The position numbers and the translations under genes were made by a program. 63,869 nucleotides of DNA, from IMG/VR virus record IMGVR_UViG_3300027816_000108, positions 1 to 63,869 of that record; one strand, written 5' to 3'. The notes under the pieces were generated by a model that saw only the letters and a list, made by a program, of their open reading frames with translations, did no database searches and had not been told where the DNA came from. This document shows positions 6,259 through 13,230 of this stretch, in pieces. Positions within the stretch are counted from its first letter, which is position 1, and each line of letters starts with the position of its first letter. The DNA comes from a virus.

Positions 6259-8100
6259 TTAAAATGGTGGTTCATCTAAATGTTGTTCAAATCTTGGATT
6301 TATGTGATTGAACGGGTTATCAAGTGCAAGGTAATCAACCGTATTGAATATGAACCTGCGCCTGAAAAAGTCAAATTCAAACTCCAACATACCCCGTTTA
6401 AATAGCTTCTGCTTCTTTACCTTTAAGCTATGCCATTGACAGGTGGCTGACATGGGTTCTGTTTGAGCAACGGGTCTGTGGTATGCAAATAGGTTGTGTA
6501 GCTTGTTATCCCACATTGCACCCCCTGCCATATCATATTTATCGGGGCACTTGTAATTCCCCTCTTCGTCTTTTTGCATTTTGTGTGGGTGGGCTATAAT
6601 ATGAAAATACACATTGTTTTCATTGGCAAATCGCACAGCATCCCCCAAAAAGGCTTCAAGGTACTTGTCATCCCTACCCCCGTGTTTGGAGTAGTCATTA
6701 GTCATCGTGTTGAACGGGTCAATACATACTCCCGTTACACCGTGTTTGATTATCAGTTCTAAAAACTTTGCCTTTAGGTATTCGGGGGTTGGGGCTAATG
6801 TTTGGGGATACACATAGTAAAAATGTTCCCGTACAAAGTCATACGCTTCCTTAAACTTTTCTTTGCTTGGTCTGAACCTGTTTTCGGGGGTTAAACAACA
6901 CCCCATAAGTATTTCGGTTAGTTCTAAATACCATTCTTCTGCGGGGTAGTTTTCAGGGCCAAACACAGCAAACTTATCTCCGTCACGTAGTGCTTTGGTG
7001 ATAGCTAAATACTGCCACATGGTACTTTTACCGTAATTTCCGATACCCGTTAAGGCTGATACCTGCCTTTTCTTCCATTTGTAAAATTCATCAAGGGGTG
7101 GGATATGACACGATTCTGCTGATTCGTAACCCATGTCATACAGCCTTTCGGCATCATTCCACACATCTGCCCCGTATATTACGTCTGTGGGCTTGTAATC
7201 GGCATCCATAAGGTTGTCGGGGATGGTGTAGCTTGCTTCACCCGATTTAGTGACCATATACACCTCACCGTCTGTATCGAATTGGGCTTTGCCAAAATCT
7301 TTCCCGTTGCTGCGGTATGCACTTGTTACGGTACGGTTCATCTCCCGTTGTGAAAAATCGGTATCTCCCACAAGGTAATCCTGCGATATGTAACTTTCTG
7401 CATAGCCCTGTTGGATACCAAACCTGCAACACGCTGCTGCTAATTTGTATATGTAAAGGTTTCGCTCACCCCGTACAAAAGCATCACCCCTGTTTTCAAG
7501 CCATGTCTTTATCTTTTCGTAAATCTTGTATTCGTCTGTTTCGGGCTTGGTAACCTTTTTTACCTCAATCTTGGGTTCAATGTACACTCTATCCCATGTA
7601 TCACTTTTGGGATTGATGTATATTTCGGAATCGTAGCTTTCATAACACACTCTGCTAACATTTATCCCTGATTTATCTATTTCGGGGAACACCTGCTGCA
7701 ACGATTGGAAATGCTCACGGTGTTTGGTGCTGTCTGATATTCTGACTAACACCTTCACCCCATTACCGCTTGGGCTTATCCAACACGCATACGTGCATGG
7801 CCATTTAAGCATCTTACCCTTGCGCTCAATAGCTTGTTCGACTGTCTTATAGTCAAAATCAAGCACTATAAATCCTGAGTGTTTTATTAGGGCGGTATCC
7901 TTTCGCTCACCGAACTTACCCGAAAACATTACACAGGGTAATGATTTCTTTAGGTCGTTCTGTATTTCTTTGTCTGATTCTGACCGTATTTTATCAATCA
8001 GTTCCTTAGATTTCCCGATTTTAATTCGTTCTAAAGCCCCGTCAATAGTAATGGTATGATTGCCCGTTATATCGGATATGTTCTTGTATATTGAAATCAT
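6259..8100 (-). CDS. Primase-helicase (BT4734/VirE-N-like domain plus RecA-type helicase)
   Basis: A 613-residue two-domain replication protein. The N-terminal ~190 residues match the BT4734-like/VirE N-terminal family, a probable primase-type fold: VLDFDY with acidic residues D81 and D83, and SPSGNGVKVLVRI near 109-121. A linker follows. The C-terminal half is a RecA/DnaB-type ATPase with Walker A TGIGNYGKST around residues 345-354, Walker B GVCIDPFN around 450-457, and a later HIIAHPHK sensor-like motif. It should prime and unwind phage DNA. The start abuts the stop of the gene upstream, and a terminator follows. Confidence 0.88.
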   Translation of the reverse strand: MISIYKNISDITGNHTITIDGALERIKIGKSKELIDKIRSESDKEIQNDLKKSLPCVMFSGKFGERKDTALIKHSGFIVLDFDYKTVEQAIERKGKMLKWPCTYACWISPSGNGVKVLVRISDSTKHREHFQSLQQVFPEIDKSGINVSRVCYESYDSEIYINPKSDTWDRVYIEPKIEVKKVTKPETDEYKIYEKIKTWLENRGDAFVRGERNLYIYKLAAACCRFGIQQGYAESYISQDYLVGDTDFSQREMNRTVTSAYRSNGKDFGKAQFDTDGEVYMVTKSGEASYTIPDNLMDADYKPTDVIYGADVWNDAERLYDMGYESAESCHIPPLDEFYKWKKRQVSALTGIGNYGKSTMWQYLAITKALRDGDKFAVFGPENYPAEEWYLELTEILMGCCLTPENRFRPSKEKFKEAYDFVREHFYYVYPQTLAPTPEYLKAKFLELIIKHGVTGVCIDPFNTMTNDYSKHGGRDDKYLEAFLGDAVRFANENNVYFHIIAHPHKMQKDEEGNYKCPDKYDMAGGAMWDNKLHNLFAYHRPVAQTEPMSATCQWHSLKVKKQKLFKRGMLEFEFDFFRRRFIFNTVDYLALDNPFNHINPRFEQHLDEPPF

Positions 8101-8367
8101 TTATTTTAAATTGAATACATGGTTTAATTCTTCTTGTAAATACCATTGCAAATTAGATACATCCTTCTTAACCCCGATATTCTTTACAAGGCTTTCTGCT
8201 GTTTTAAAACTTAATTGCTTCCTATCAACATTCCAATGCCCCACAAATGGGATATGTTTGGGGGTATTCGTAATATCAAAAAGTTCCCCTTTTCTAAAAG
8301 CAAGCAATCTCCCATTAAATGTAAATGAATTGCTGTATTTTATTATGTATGGATTTTCGATACTCAT
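8101..8367 (-). CDS. Hypothetical protein upstream of the helicase
   Basis: An 88-residue protein. The motif GRLLAFRKGELFDIT followed by GHWNVDRKQLSFKTAESL resembles a small family seen in Bacteroidota phages and plasmids. Its function is unknown, and the fold may be nucleic-acid binding. I use the ATG at 8365-8367. A TTG two codons earlier falls inside the boundary of an inserted gene cassette. Its stop abuts the helicase start. Confidence 0.7.
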   Translation of the reverse strand: MSIENPYIIKYSNSFTFNGRLLAFRKGELFDITNTPKHIPFVGHWNVDRKQLSFKTAESLVKNIGVKKDVSNLQWYLQEELNHVFNLK

Positions 8368-8414
8368 AATCAATTAGTTATAACTCAGGGTGCAGGAAGC
8401 GGGTAGTTAGCACC
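8365..8414 (-). repeat. attC-like cassette end site, 8.4 kb locus
   Basis: On the minus strand this site begins with TGGTGCTAAC, the exact complement of the cassette start at 8608-8617, and runs to TTGATTATGAG. About 84% of its ~49 bases match the site at 54508-54558, and most differences are transitions. It ends six bases before the start codon of the next phage gene. Confidence 0.6.
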
Positions 8415-8418
8415 AATT

Positions 8419-8598
8419 TTATGACCGATAATTACGGGCAAAATAACTGATTGATGCCATGCATAACATTCCGAATAAAAACCAAACGGTGCATTTCCAT
8501 TCGACATTTTCAATAAAGAAGTCCGTAATTCTTGCAAGTATTCCAAAAAGGAACATACAAATAAATGTGAGCATTGATACTAAAATAAACTTTCTCAT
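8419..8598 (-). CDS. Cassette-borne small membrane protein
   Basis: A 59-residue protein with two hydrophobic segments (residues ~4-24 and ~39-53) separated by a short polar loop, so it is probably inserted in the inner membrane. It lies wholly inside a cassette bounded by complementary GTTAGCACC ends and replaces nothing obvious in the surrounding replication operon. Its function is unknown. A superinfection or stress role would be guesswork. Confidence 0.65.
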   Translation of the reverse strand: MRKFILVSMLTFICMFLFGILARITDFFIENVEWKCTVWFLFGMLCMASISYFARNYRS

Positions 8599-8669
8599 AA
8601 TAAAAACTGGTGCTAACATTGGTTTTACGCAAGTGGGGGTTAGCGTTTAAACCCATCTTACGTGCTTCG

Positions 8670-8981
8670 CTATATACTTACAACCACGTCAAATGTGCCT
8701 ATTTTACCCCCAAACAGTGTATCGGTTTTGTTTACAAACGACAACAGTATAAACAACTGAGCCGCTTCATCGTACCTCATTTCACCCCGTTTACTCTTAT
8801 CGGATTTTTTGATTATATAGCCATTGCCATTGTCTTCCAATCCCATTGCAAGTGTACCCCTTATATGTTCGTTATAATGCTCGGAGTGGCTGTAAAACAA
8901 CCAATAATGGGTGCTTTCAGCCTTATCAACCGCTAAGGTGTATTCTTCTTCACCGTGATTGTTTATGACTTTGTATTTCAT
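8670..8981 (-). CDS. Hypothetical protein with leaderless promoter
   Basis: A 103-residue, mostly beta protein of unknown function. It is rich in His, Glu and Tyr in the N-terminal half. TAACTTTG on the minus strand ends four bases before the ATG at 8979-8981, as at eight other genes here. The stop is followed within ~25 bases by the first site of the 8.4-kb cassette. Confidence 0.65.
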   Translation of the reverse strand: MKYKVINNHGEEEYTLAVDKAESTHYWLFYSHSEHYNEHIRGTLAMGLEDNGNGYIIKKSDKSKRGEMRYDEAAQLFILLSFVNKTDTLFGGKIGTFDVVVSI

Positions 8982-8985
8982 ACTG

Positions 8986-8993
8986 CAAAGTTA
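8986..8993 (-). promoter_or_regulatory. TAnnTTTG promoter, 4 nt before ATG 8981
   Basis: TAACTTTG on the minus strand, four bases from the start codon. Confidence 0.6.
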
Positions 8994-9006
8994 CAATTAA
9001 ACCTGT

Positions 9007-9234
9007 TTAGACACGTTCTAAATTACGGGCACGATAGTAACCTTCCTCAATATCAAGGTCTTTTTTCATGGTTTTTATTTCATCCTGAAGTTGGGGGATG
9101 CCCCAATTCTCAAACCTTTGTATGAGTTCACGTGTGTCGTACAACGATGCGTTGTCGAAATCCTGTCGCATTTTATAGCGCAGGTAATCCCAAAAGTCTA
9201 AATTCCCGCTTTCTCTTTCCATATCTTTTTCCAA
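9007..9234 (-). CDS. Hypothetical acidic helical protein
   Basis: A 75-residue helical, charged protein (possible coiled coil in the second half) of unknown function. ATG 9234 or the in-frame ATG at 9222 may be the start. Either overlaps the end of the small gene above it in another frame. It is the last gene of its operon segment. Confidence 0.55.
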   Translation of the reverse strand: MEKDMERESGNLDFWDYLRYKMRQDFDNASLYDTRELIQRFENWGIPQLQDEIKTMKKDLDIEEGYYRARNLERV

Positions 9235-9368
9235 TTTTGTTCGTTGTGGTTTTTACCAAATGCGCTGTCTAACAGCAAGCTATACTCATCCAACAATTTT
9301 TCAAAAGCATCTTTTAGCTTTTCGTACTTGGCGGATTGTTGGCATCCGCAGTCTTTTTCGTCTTGCAT
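9198..9368 (-). CDS. Possible 56-residue helical protein
   Basis: A short frame starting with MQDEKDCGCQQSAKYEKL and continuing as an amphipathic helix with a basic, Trp-containing C-terminus. It overlaps the Fur-like gene by 55 bases and the next gene by 37. It fills what would otherwise be an untranslated gap in a tightly packed operon. Support is composition and position only. Confidence 0.45.
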   Translation of the reverse strand: MQDEKDCGCQQSAKYEKLKDAFEKLLDEYSLLLDSAFGKNHNEQNWKKIWKEKAGI

Positions 9369-9808
9369 TTTTTACAACTTATTTTAATAAACATGGGTTC
9401 ATCAACTGATATACCCAATGAATTTTCGATTTCATCAATCATTTGTTTGTGGGACTTGGATGCGTATTCGTATATTTTACCGCACCCAAAACACACAAGG
9501 TGTGAATGAAAAGGTTTGAAATGTGCGTTTTCATATACCGTTTCACCTGCCCACTTGTACTTAACCAATAAACCACACTCTGTAAGCCATTCAAGGCGTT
9601 CTGCGACATTTTTACGGGTAAAGCCATACAATCCTATACTAAAGTTATAGATGTCATTGTATGTAAAATGGTAATCTCCCGCATATAGATAATTAATAAA
9701 AGAGATAATACCTTCGGGAACTTTTTTACCAAATTTTTGCTTATACCAATCATAAAATATCCTACGTGCGTGTTCTTGCCTATAATCAATGTACTCAGGA
9801 TTAGACAT
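9314..9808 (-). CDS. Fur-family metalloregulator-like protein
   Basis: A 164-residue protein with the layout of ferric-uptake-type regulators. The winged-helix part (residues ~45-95) contains FTYNDIYNF, GFTRKNVAERLEWLTECGLL and a wing ending in TVYEN, which align with the Fur pattern xSAxDLYxxL, ATVYRxLxxFxxAGI and FE. The hinge and metal-binding part follow: FKPFHSHLVCFGCGKIYEY with H101 and H103, C106 and C109, then C145 and C148 at the end. A short N-terminal extension is unusual. It probably senses iron, another metal or peroxide and binds a palindromic box; a near-consensus box lies in both terminal repeats. The ATG at 9808 overlaps the upstream stop by eight bases. The HHDHL-type cluster is reduced to HSHL, so metal specificity is uncertain. 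Confidence 0.8.
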   Translation of the reverse strand: MSNPEYIDYRQEHARRIFYDWYKQKFGKKVPEGIISFINYLYAGDYHFTYNDIYNFSIGLYGFTRKNVAERLEWLTECGLLVKYKWAGETVYENAHFKPFHSHLVCFGCGKIYEYASKSHKQMIDEIENSLGISVDEPMFIKISCKKCKTKKTADANNPPSTKS

Positions 9809-10337
9809 ACTCAAAATCAATATCTATGGTGTGTGGTGCTGTTTCATCACCCCCGAAATAAGGCCATGACATCCAACCTAAATCGGATTTTTCGTATTGC
9901 ATCCAATAGTTCAGCAGGTTCTCACGCTCAAAGTCAATATCAAAATGTACGATACCCCGTAAATTCATAACAAGCGAAAACTTGTAAACTTTACCAAAAT
10001 CCAACTCCACTATGGGTAGGTACATTTCCTTGCCGTAGTAAAACACTACCCCGTCTTTGTAAATGTACGGACATACCTCAATAGTATCATGTAACGGGTT
10101 GTATCTCCAACCGAACCTTACGCTATTCCAATGAACAGGGGGTTTAAATCCACCTTTAAACGAGGGGAACATACCGATAGTAAACCCAAACAGCTTGTTC
10201 CAATCTAATTGATTTTCAACTTCTTTGGTTTCATACCGTGCAGTATTGTTGAAACTGATATTAAACCGCACCCCGTCATAGGGGCAAATAAGTGACGGTA
10301 ATGCTAATGCGTGGTGTGTGTGTTTATAAATTTTCAT
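9801..10337 (-). CDS. Hypothetical beta-rich protein (GVRFN...NKLFGF family)
   Basis: A 178-residue protein with the order YDGVRFNISFNNTARYE, NQLDWNKLFGFTIG and VRFGWRYN, then several beta strands. I recall similar proteins from Bacteroidota plasmids and phages, without a known function. I start at ATG 10337, which overlaps the previous stop by 14 bases. The longer frame from 10418 is only an overlap with that gene. Confidence 0.7.
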   Translation of the reverse strand: MKIYKHTHHALALPSLICPYDGVRFNISFNNTARYETKEVENQLDWNKLFGFTIGMFPSFKGGFKPPVHWNSVRFGWRYNPLHDTIEVCPYIYKDGVVFYYGKEMYLPIVELDFGKVYKFSLVMNLRGIVHFDIDFERENLLNYWMQYEKSDLGWMSWPYFGGDETAPHTIDIDFEYV

Positions 10338-10656
10338 TTTCAAGTTCTCGGTTTGCTTTTTTGTAATTAATGTAGTACCTGCAAAAGTCATCAAACGAAC
10401 CACCTGCCGCATACGCAAAGTTAGCTAATGTGCTTACCGTTATTTGTGAAATCCACGTGGGGTGTTTCAGGTTCTGAACGTACCTCATGTTAATTTCAAT
10501 ATTGGTTGCTTTGCGCATACGGATTATAAGTGTTCGTATTGCGATGTCATCCCGCATACATATATCCTCAAGATAGTACGAGAATATGGTGCGGATTTCA
10601 ACCTCAAAACTTTTGTAGTTGACATTGCGTTTTTTATACTTACGCTTGTATTTCAC
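10324..10656 (-). CDS. Basic protein, possible DNA-binding
   Basis: A 110-residue protein with a very basic first 15 residues (KYKRKYKKR) and a helical rest, including a TVSTLANFAYAAGGSFDDF stretch reminiscent of a helix-turn-helix regulator. The only available start is GTG at 10656. Function is unknown; a regulatory role is possible. Confidence 0.6.
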   Translation of the reverse strand: MKYKRKYKKRNVNYKSFEVEIRTIFSYYLEDICMRDDIAIRTLIIRMRKATNIEINMRYVQNLKHPTWISQITVSTLANFAYAAGGSFDDFCRYYINYKKANRELENENL

Positions 10657-10675
10657 GTAATTAATTGATTACCAA

Positions 10676-11029
10676 TCAGAAGGGAAGCGAATCCGTTGGT
10701 TCGTCTTTATCAAACAATATGCTTTCGGGGGTGTCTTTACCCTCAACCTCACCCGTTGATTTGTTGATAAACGCAACGTCTGATGCTAACAATGCCATAA
10801 ACCATTGACCTTGCCATTCACGGGTGTCATAGCGGTATGTTACTTCTACCTGCTGACCTACGTGGCGTTCTTCGATAATGTCTGTACCTTCTTGTTTGAG
10901 TTCAAACACAATCTTTTCTAACTTTTCCTTTTCAAGTACGAACTTGCGTACATAGAATGGCTTGTTGGGGTCTTTACCACGATTTTCACGTTTACCAACC
11001 CAATGTAATTTTCCTGTTTCCGTCATCAT
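10676..11029 (-). CDS. DUF3127-like / SSB-type OB-fold ssDNA-binding protein
   Basis: A 117-residue protein. Residues ~1-85 fit the OB-fold DUF3127 pattern: TGKL near the start, a basic strand with RKFVLE, GQQVEVTYRYDTREWQGQWF. The C-terminus is acidic and ends DEPTDSLPF, like the protein-interaction tip of bacterial SSB. It likely coats ssDNA during replication and recruits partners. A TACCTTTG promoter lies 18 nt upstream. It is placed in the leftward replication operon with the helicase. Confidence 0.75.
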   Translation of the reverse strand: MMTETGKLHWVGKRENRGKDPNKPFYVRKFVLEKEKLEKIVFELKQEGTDIIEERHVGQQVEVTYRYDTREWQGQWFMALLASDVAFINKSTGEVEGKDTPESILFDKDEPTDSLPF

Positions 11030-11047
11030 AAAATGTTAATTATACCA

Positions 11048-11055
11048 CAAAGGTA
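11048..11055 (-). promoter_or_regulatory. TAnnTTTG promoter of the SSB-like gene
   Basis: TACCTTTG on the minus strand, 18 nt before ATG 11029. Confidence 0.65.
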
Positions 11056-11094
11056 ATACATAGTGTAATACCCTGCAAATTATTTTTGAAAAAA

Positions 11095-11223
11095 TTATCT
11101 TCCTTGTCTGTTGTATGCTTTTACTGATTCGTGCTTGTTGCGCTTTTTCTTCTGCACGCCTGTTTTCTTTTTACCGAAACTTACCTTACGTTGTTCTTTT
11201 GTGGGTTTGCCTACTTTTGCCAT
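11095..11223 (-). CDS. 42-residue highly basic protein
   Basis: A short gene reading MAKVGKPTKEQRKVSFGKKK and then further Lys/Arg-rich sequence ending in YNRQGR. It has its own TATATTTG promoter 16 nt upstream, so it is a real unit. Its composition suggests RNA, DNA or ribosome binding. Similar tiny basic proteins are frequent in Bacteroidota phages. It carries no known domain. Confidence 0.7.
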   Translation of the reverse strand: MAKVGKPTKEQRKVSFGKKKTGVQKKKRNKHESVKAYNRQGR

Positions 11224-11239
11224 TTTTTAGTATTTCCCA

Positions 11240-11247
11240 CAAATATA
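11240..11247 (-). promoter_or_regulatory. TAnnTTTG promoter of the 42-residue basic gene
   Basis: TATATTTG on the minus strand, 16 nt before ATG 11223. Confidence 0.65.
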
Positions 11248-11412
11248 CTAAATACTGACTATATCTTCGTCACTATTCAATTCGCAAATCTTACCCCCTT
11301 CTGTTAGGTCTATAACGGTTACTATTGGGTCATCATCTTCTAAATATGTTACCATAATGGATAGCTGTAAATCACCCATTGAACCCATAACTTTAAATGC
11401 TGTTGAAATCAT
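11248..11412 (-). CDS. Small acidic hypothetical protein
   Basis: A 54-residue protein with an acidic C-terminal half (EDDDPIVTVIDLTEGG). Its ATG at 11410-11412 lies exactly four bases after TACATTTG. The apparent longer frame would translate that promoter as YYIC. Function unknown. Confidence 0.6.
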   Translation of the reverse strand: MISTAFKVMGSMGDLQLSIMVTYLEDDDPIVTVIDLTEGGKICELNSDEDIVSI

Positions 11413-11416
11413 GCCA

Positions 11417-11424
11417 CAAATGTA
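11417..11424 (-). promoter_or_regulatory. TAnnTTTG promoter, 4 nt before ATG 11412
   Basis: TACATTTG on the minus strand, four bases from the start codon. Confidence 0.7.
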
Positions 11425-11459
11425 ATACATTAATAGCATTATACAAAATGTATTTTTGC

Positions 11460-11978
11460 TCAATAGTTGATAGTGTCTAATACGCTTTGTATATAAGCCA
11501 AATCAGATTCATCCAATGAAAACCATTCACCACGCACTCTTTTTTCAGCGTATTTTTTGTGCAGGTTAGATTCTAATTTTCTTGAATTTTCGGTTTTACT
11601 CATGCCATAAAACAAAAGACTAATTGTTGGTCTTATTGAAAGCATAGTGTGTTCTCTGTATTTGGGGTCTTTAGATATGCCTATTTTGTAATAATTTGTT
11701 AATTCATCAAACATTACATATAGAAATGAACCGCTATTATTACCACTAACGGGGGCTTTTCCCGATACAAGGTTTAATAGTTCTTCTTCTAACAAACCCT
11801 CATTGATTTTGCTTATATCGTTTTCTTCTGCAAACTTAATTGTGTTTGAAATATATTTGCTTATCAATTCAGCATCGGTCTTTGATAAGTATTGGCAATA
11901 CCCGTTAAGGTTTATTATTATGCCGTTTTCTTGGTCTATGCCAAGTATAATTGGTTTAGAGAAATCCATAATCCGCAT
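11460..11978 (-). CDS. GIY-YIG/T5orf172-type nuclease-like protein
   Basis: A 172-residue protein. The C-terminal ~90 residues match the T5orf172 branch of the GIY-YIG superfamily: FLYVMFDELTNYYKIGISKD, a following Arg, RKLESNLHKKYAEKRVRGEWF and SLDESDL. The N-terminal half is a separate small domain. It may nick DNA or act as a regulator, since many phage members have no known target. The start at 11978 is set by a TATATTTG promoter 14 nt upstream. The frame continues to 12272 without a stop, but that part reads through the promoter and non-coding repeats. Confidence 0.7.
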   Translation of the reverse strand: MRIMDFSKPIILGIDQENGIIINLNGYCQYLSKTDAELISKYISNTIKFAEENDISKINEGLLEEELLNLVSGKAPVSGNNSGSFLYVMFDELTNYYKIGISKDPKYREHTMLSIRPTISLLFYGMSKTENSRKLESNLHKKYAEKRVRGEWFSLDESDLAYIQSVLDTINY

Positions 11979-11992
11979 ATTATTTAATGATA

Positions 11993-12000
11993 CAAATATA
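11993..12000 (-). promoter_or_regulatory. TAnnTTTG promoter of the leftward block
   Basis: TATATTTG on the minus strand, 14 nt before ATG 11978. It forms the left arm of the divergent control region. Confidence 0.65.
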
Positions 12001-12074
12001 CAATTTTTTAAAAAAACACTTGCATTTATATTTTTTTGTTGTACTTTTGTATTGCATTGCATGCGGCTTTGCGG

Positions 12075-12082
12075 TATATTTG
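12075..12082 (+). promoter_or_regulatory. TAnnTTTG promoter of candidate ncRNA
   Basis: TATATTTG on the plus strand with TTG about 20 bases upstream. A second element, TACTTTTG, lies at 12042-12049. No coding sequence follows before the stem-loop at 12331. Confidence 0.5.
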
Positions 12083-12088
12083 TATCGA

Positions 12089-12376
12089 ATTTCTTTTTGA
12101 AGTCATATAAGAATCCCTGCTGGCCGCATACAGTGGGGTTTTCTTTTTTATATGTACCCCACAAATGCATTTTTAGCTTGAAGCATAATGCGACCGTGAA
12201 AGTACGAGCAGATTCGTTGATGTTTGACGACAAAACATAATACCCTTTAAATGACGTGCAAGGACGAAACACTATCCTGCGTCAGCCATACAATACTCAG
12301 AACTCGCTTATACCGAAGTTAATTGGTTAGGGTGTTTCCATTCTTTCTTGTGGGGGTGGGGGTGGAAACACCTTTT
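12089..12376 (+). ncRNA. Candidate non-coding RNA of ~290 nt
   Basis: It is bounded by a promoter-like TATATTTG at 12075-12082 and a 10-bp perfect stem followed by TTTT at 12331-12376. Only trivial reading frames occur inside. It contains a GTGGGGT/ACCCCAC hairpin. The RNA could regulate the divergent operons or prime replication. The exact 5' end is a guess. Confidence 0.4.
12331..12376 (+). terminator. Stem-loop with T tail in control region
   Basis: GGTGTTTCCA (12331-12340) pairs perfectly with TGGAAACACC (12363-12372), followed by TTTT. The 22-base loop is G-rich. Confidence 0.6.
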
Positions 12377-12445
12377 CCTACCTCCAAGCCTTGAATCTGC
12401 TTACCCGAAGTTTAATATTGACTTGCTTATATCGGTAGAATAAGT

Positions 12446-12473
12446 GTGGTAGACAAAGACGTGGTAGACAAAG
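12446..12473. repeat. Direct repeat GTGGTAGACAAAG x2
   Basis: Identical 13-base copies at 12446-12458 and 12461-12473, 15 bases apart. A degenerate third copy (GTATAGACAAGC) follows at about 12481. Confidence 0.75.
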
Positions 12474-12505
12474 TTTGTTAGTATAGACAAGCTAATACAA
12501 TCAAA

Positions 12506-12529
12506 AAAAAGATTAGTAAAAAGATTAGT
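12506..12529. repeat. Tandem repeat AAAAAGATTAGT x2
   Basis: Two perfect, adjoining 12-base copies in AT-rich DNA, just upstream of the first late promoter. Confidence 0.75.
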
Positions 12530-12556
12530 TAATTTGAGAAAATAAAAGGTTTGTAT

Positions 12557-12564
12557 TACATTTG
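12557..12564 (+). promoter_or_regulatory. TAnnTTTG promoter, 4 nt before ATG 12569
   Basis: TACATTTG, then CAGT, then ATG. Confidence 0.75.
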
Positions 12565-12568
12565 CAGT

Positions 12569-12826
12569 ATGAAACAGGATTACGACTACATTAACCCCGA
12601 ACACTATCAAGTAGGAGATAAAGAGGTATGGCAGATGATGATTGACATTTGGGGTGTTGATGCGTTTATTAGCTTTTGCAGGTTAAACAGCTTTAAATAC
12701 AGAATGAGATTAGGCTTGAAACCCGAACAACCCATAGAGCGTGATTTAGAAAAAGCATTATGGTACGAAAATATGGCGAATAAGCTACTCAAGTCTAAAA
12801 ACAACGAAAGGTACGGGGGATGCTAA
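12569..12826 (+). CDS. DUF3310-family protein
   Basis: An 85-residue protein matching the DUF3310 pattern: an INPEHYQ motif near the start, a central FCRLNSFKYRMRLGLK, then IERDLEKALWYENMA. The family is common in phages, often labelled nucleotide-kinase-like without proof. The ATG four bases after the promoter is the start; the longer frame translates the promoter. The stop overlaps the next gene by seven bases. Confidence 0.8.
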   Translation: MKQDYDYINPEHYQVGDKEVWQMMIDIWGVDAFISFCRLNSFKYRMRLGLKPEQPIERDLEKALWYENMANKLLKSKNNERYGGC

Positions 12827-13014
12827 GATTGTTGATTAAAAAGCGTTATAGGGGCAAAAACGGGCATACCTACATCATAGATAACATTTGGTGGTTAAAA
12901 GGTGAGGTATCACACATTGACTTATCCGATGATAAGGGCAAGAAGTATAACATGATTGAACTGAAATGGCTTGATACCAAATTAGCATCAGGTGAACTTG
13001 AACCCATAAAATAA
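12820..13014 (+). CDS. Small basic hypothetical protein
   Basis: A 64-residue protein, basic and beta-rich, overlapping the DUF3310 gene by seven bases (translational coupling). It is followed at once by a bidirectional stem-loop terminator. No known family. Confidence 0.65.
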   Translation: MLRLLIKKRYRGKNGHTYIIDNIWWLKGEVSHIDLSDDKGKKYNMIELKWLDTKLASGELEPIK

Positions 13015-13043
13015 AAAAGCCCCGTAATTAATACAGGGCTTTC
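13015..13043. terminator. Bidirectional terminator
   Basis: AAAGCCC (13016-13022) pairs with GGGCTTT (13036-13042). It separates a rightward gene from the convergent ribbon-helix-helix gene. Confidence 0.7.
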
Positions 13044-13065
13044 ATAACCATTTCCGTCCGATTGA

Positions 13066-13227
13066 CTAACTGCCGTAAATAAACTTATGCAAAATATCGT
13101 TCATATAAGCATTTACCGTAAGTCCTTCTTCCTCCGCTTTTTCCTTGATTTTGTGTTTGATGTCAAGGTTCTCTTTACTCAGCCTGATTACAAACATCTG
13201 AGTGCTTTGTTTTTTCTTTTCTTCCAT
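13066..13227 (-). CDS. Ribbon-helix-helix repressor-like protein
   Basis: A 53-residue protein: a basic N-terminal tail, a beta strand QMFVIRLS, helix one (KENLDIKHKIKEKAEEE), then GLTVNAYMNDILHKFI as turn and helix two. This is the Arc/CopG ribbon-helix-helix layout, so a DNA-binding dimer is expected. A palindrome (13231-13246) lies between its promoter and its start, which fits autorepression. It is transcribed against the late block. The start at 13227 is chosen from the promoter position; the longer frame covers operator and promoter. Confidence 0.75.
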   Translation of the reverse strand: MEEKKKQSTQMFVIRLSKENLDIKHKIKEKAEEEGLTVNAYMNDILHKFIYGS

Positions 13228-13230
13228 ACC

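Larger units (their letters stand above)
8365..8645 (-). mobile_element. Single-gene integron-like cassette
   Basis: The cassette starts with GTTAGCACCA at 8617 and ends with TGGTGCTAAC at 8415-8406. The ten bases are perfectly complementary, then come one G/T wobble and four more pairs. A short GCTAAC...GTTAGC site (8609-8645) lies upstream. It carries one membrane-protein gene. The same architecture occurs five times at 54.5-57.3 kb. Confidence 0.6.
11979..12568. other. Divergent control region, possible replication origin
   Basis: About 590 bases without a supported gene, between the leftward replication block and the rightward late block. It contains outward promoters on both sides, a candidate ncRNA (12089-12376), inverted repeats (GTGGGGT/ACCCCAC at 12133-12162), two copies of a 13-base direct repeat (12446-12473) and a perfect 12-base tandem repeat (12506-12529) in AT-rich DNA. 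Such iteron-like repeats next to AT-rich DNA suit an origin or a regulator-binding array; neither is proven. Confidence 0.5.

Noticed and set aside
11803-12240. A 145-residue plus-strand frame in the control region
   Set aside because: Its composition is that of a shadow frame. It covers the minus-strand GIY-YIG gene and the hairpins, and it has no promoter.
11979-12272. A 270-residue version of the GIY-YIG protein
   Set aside because: The extra N-terminus would cover the gene's own TATATTTG promoter and low-complexity, hairpin-rich DNA. ATG 11978 is better placed.
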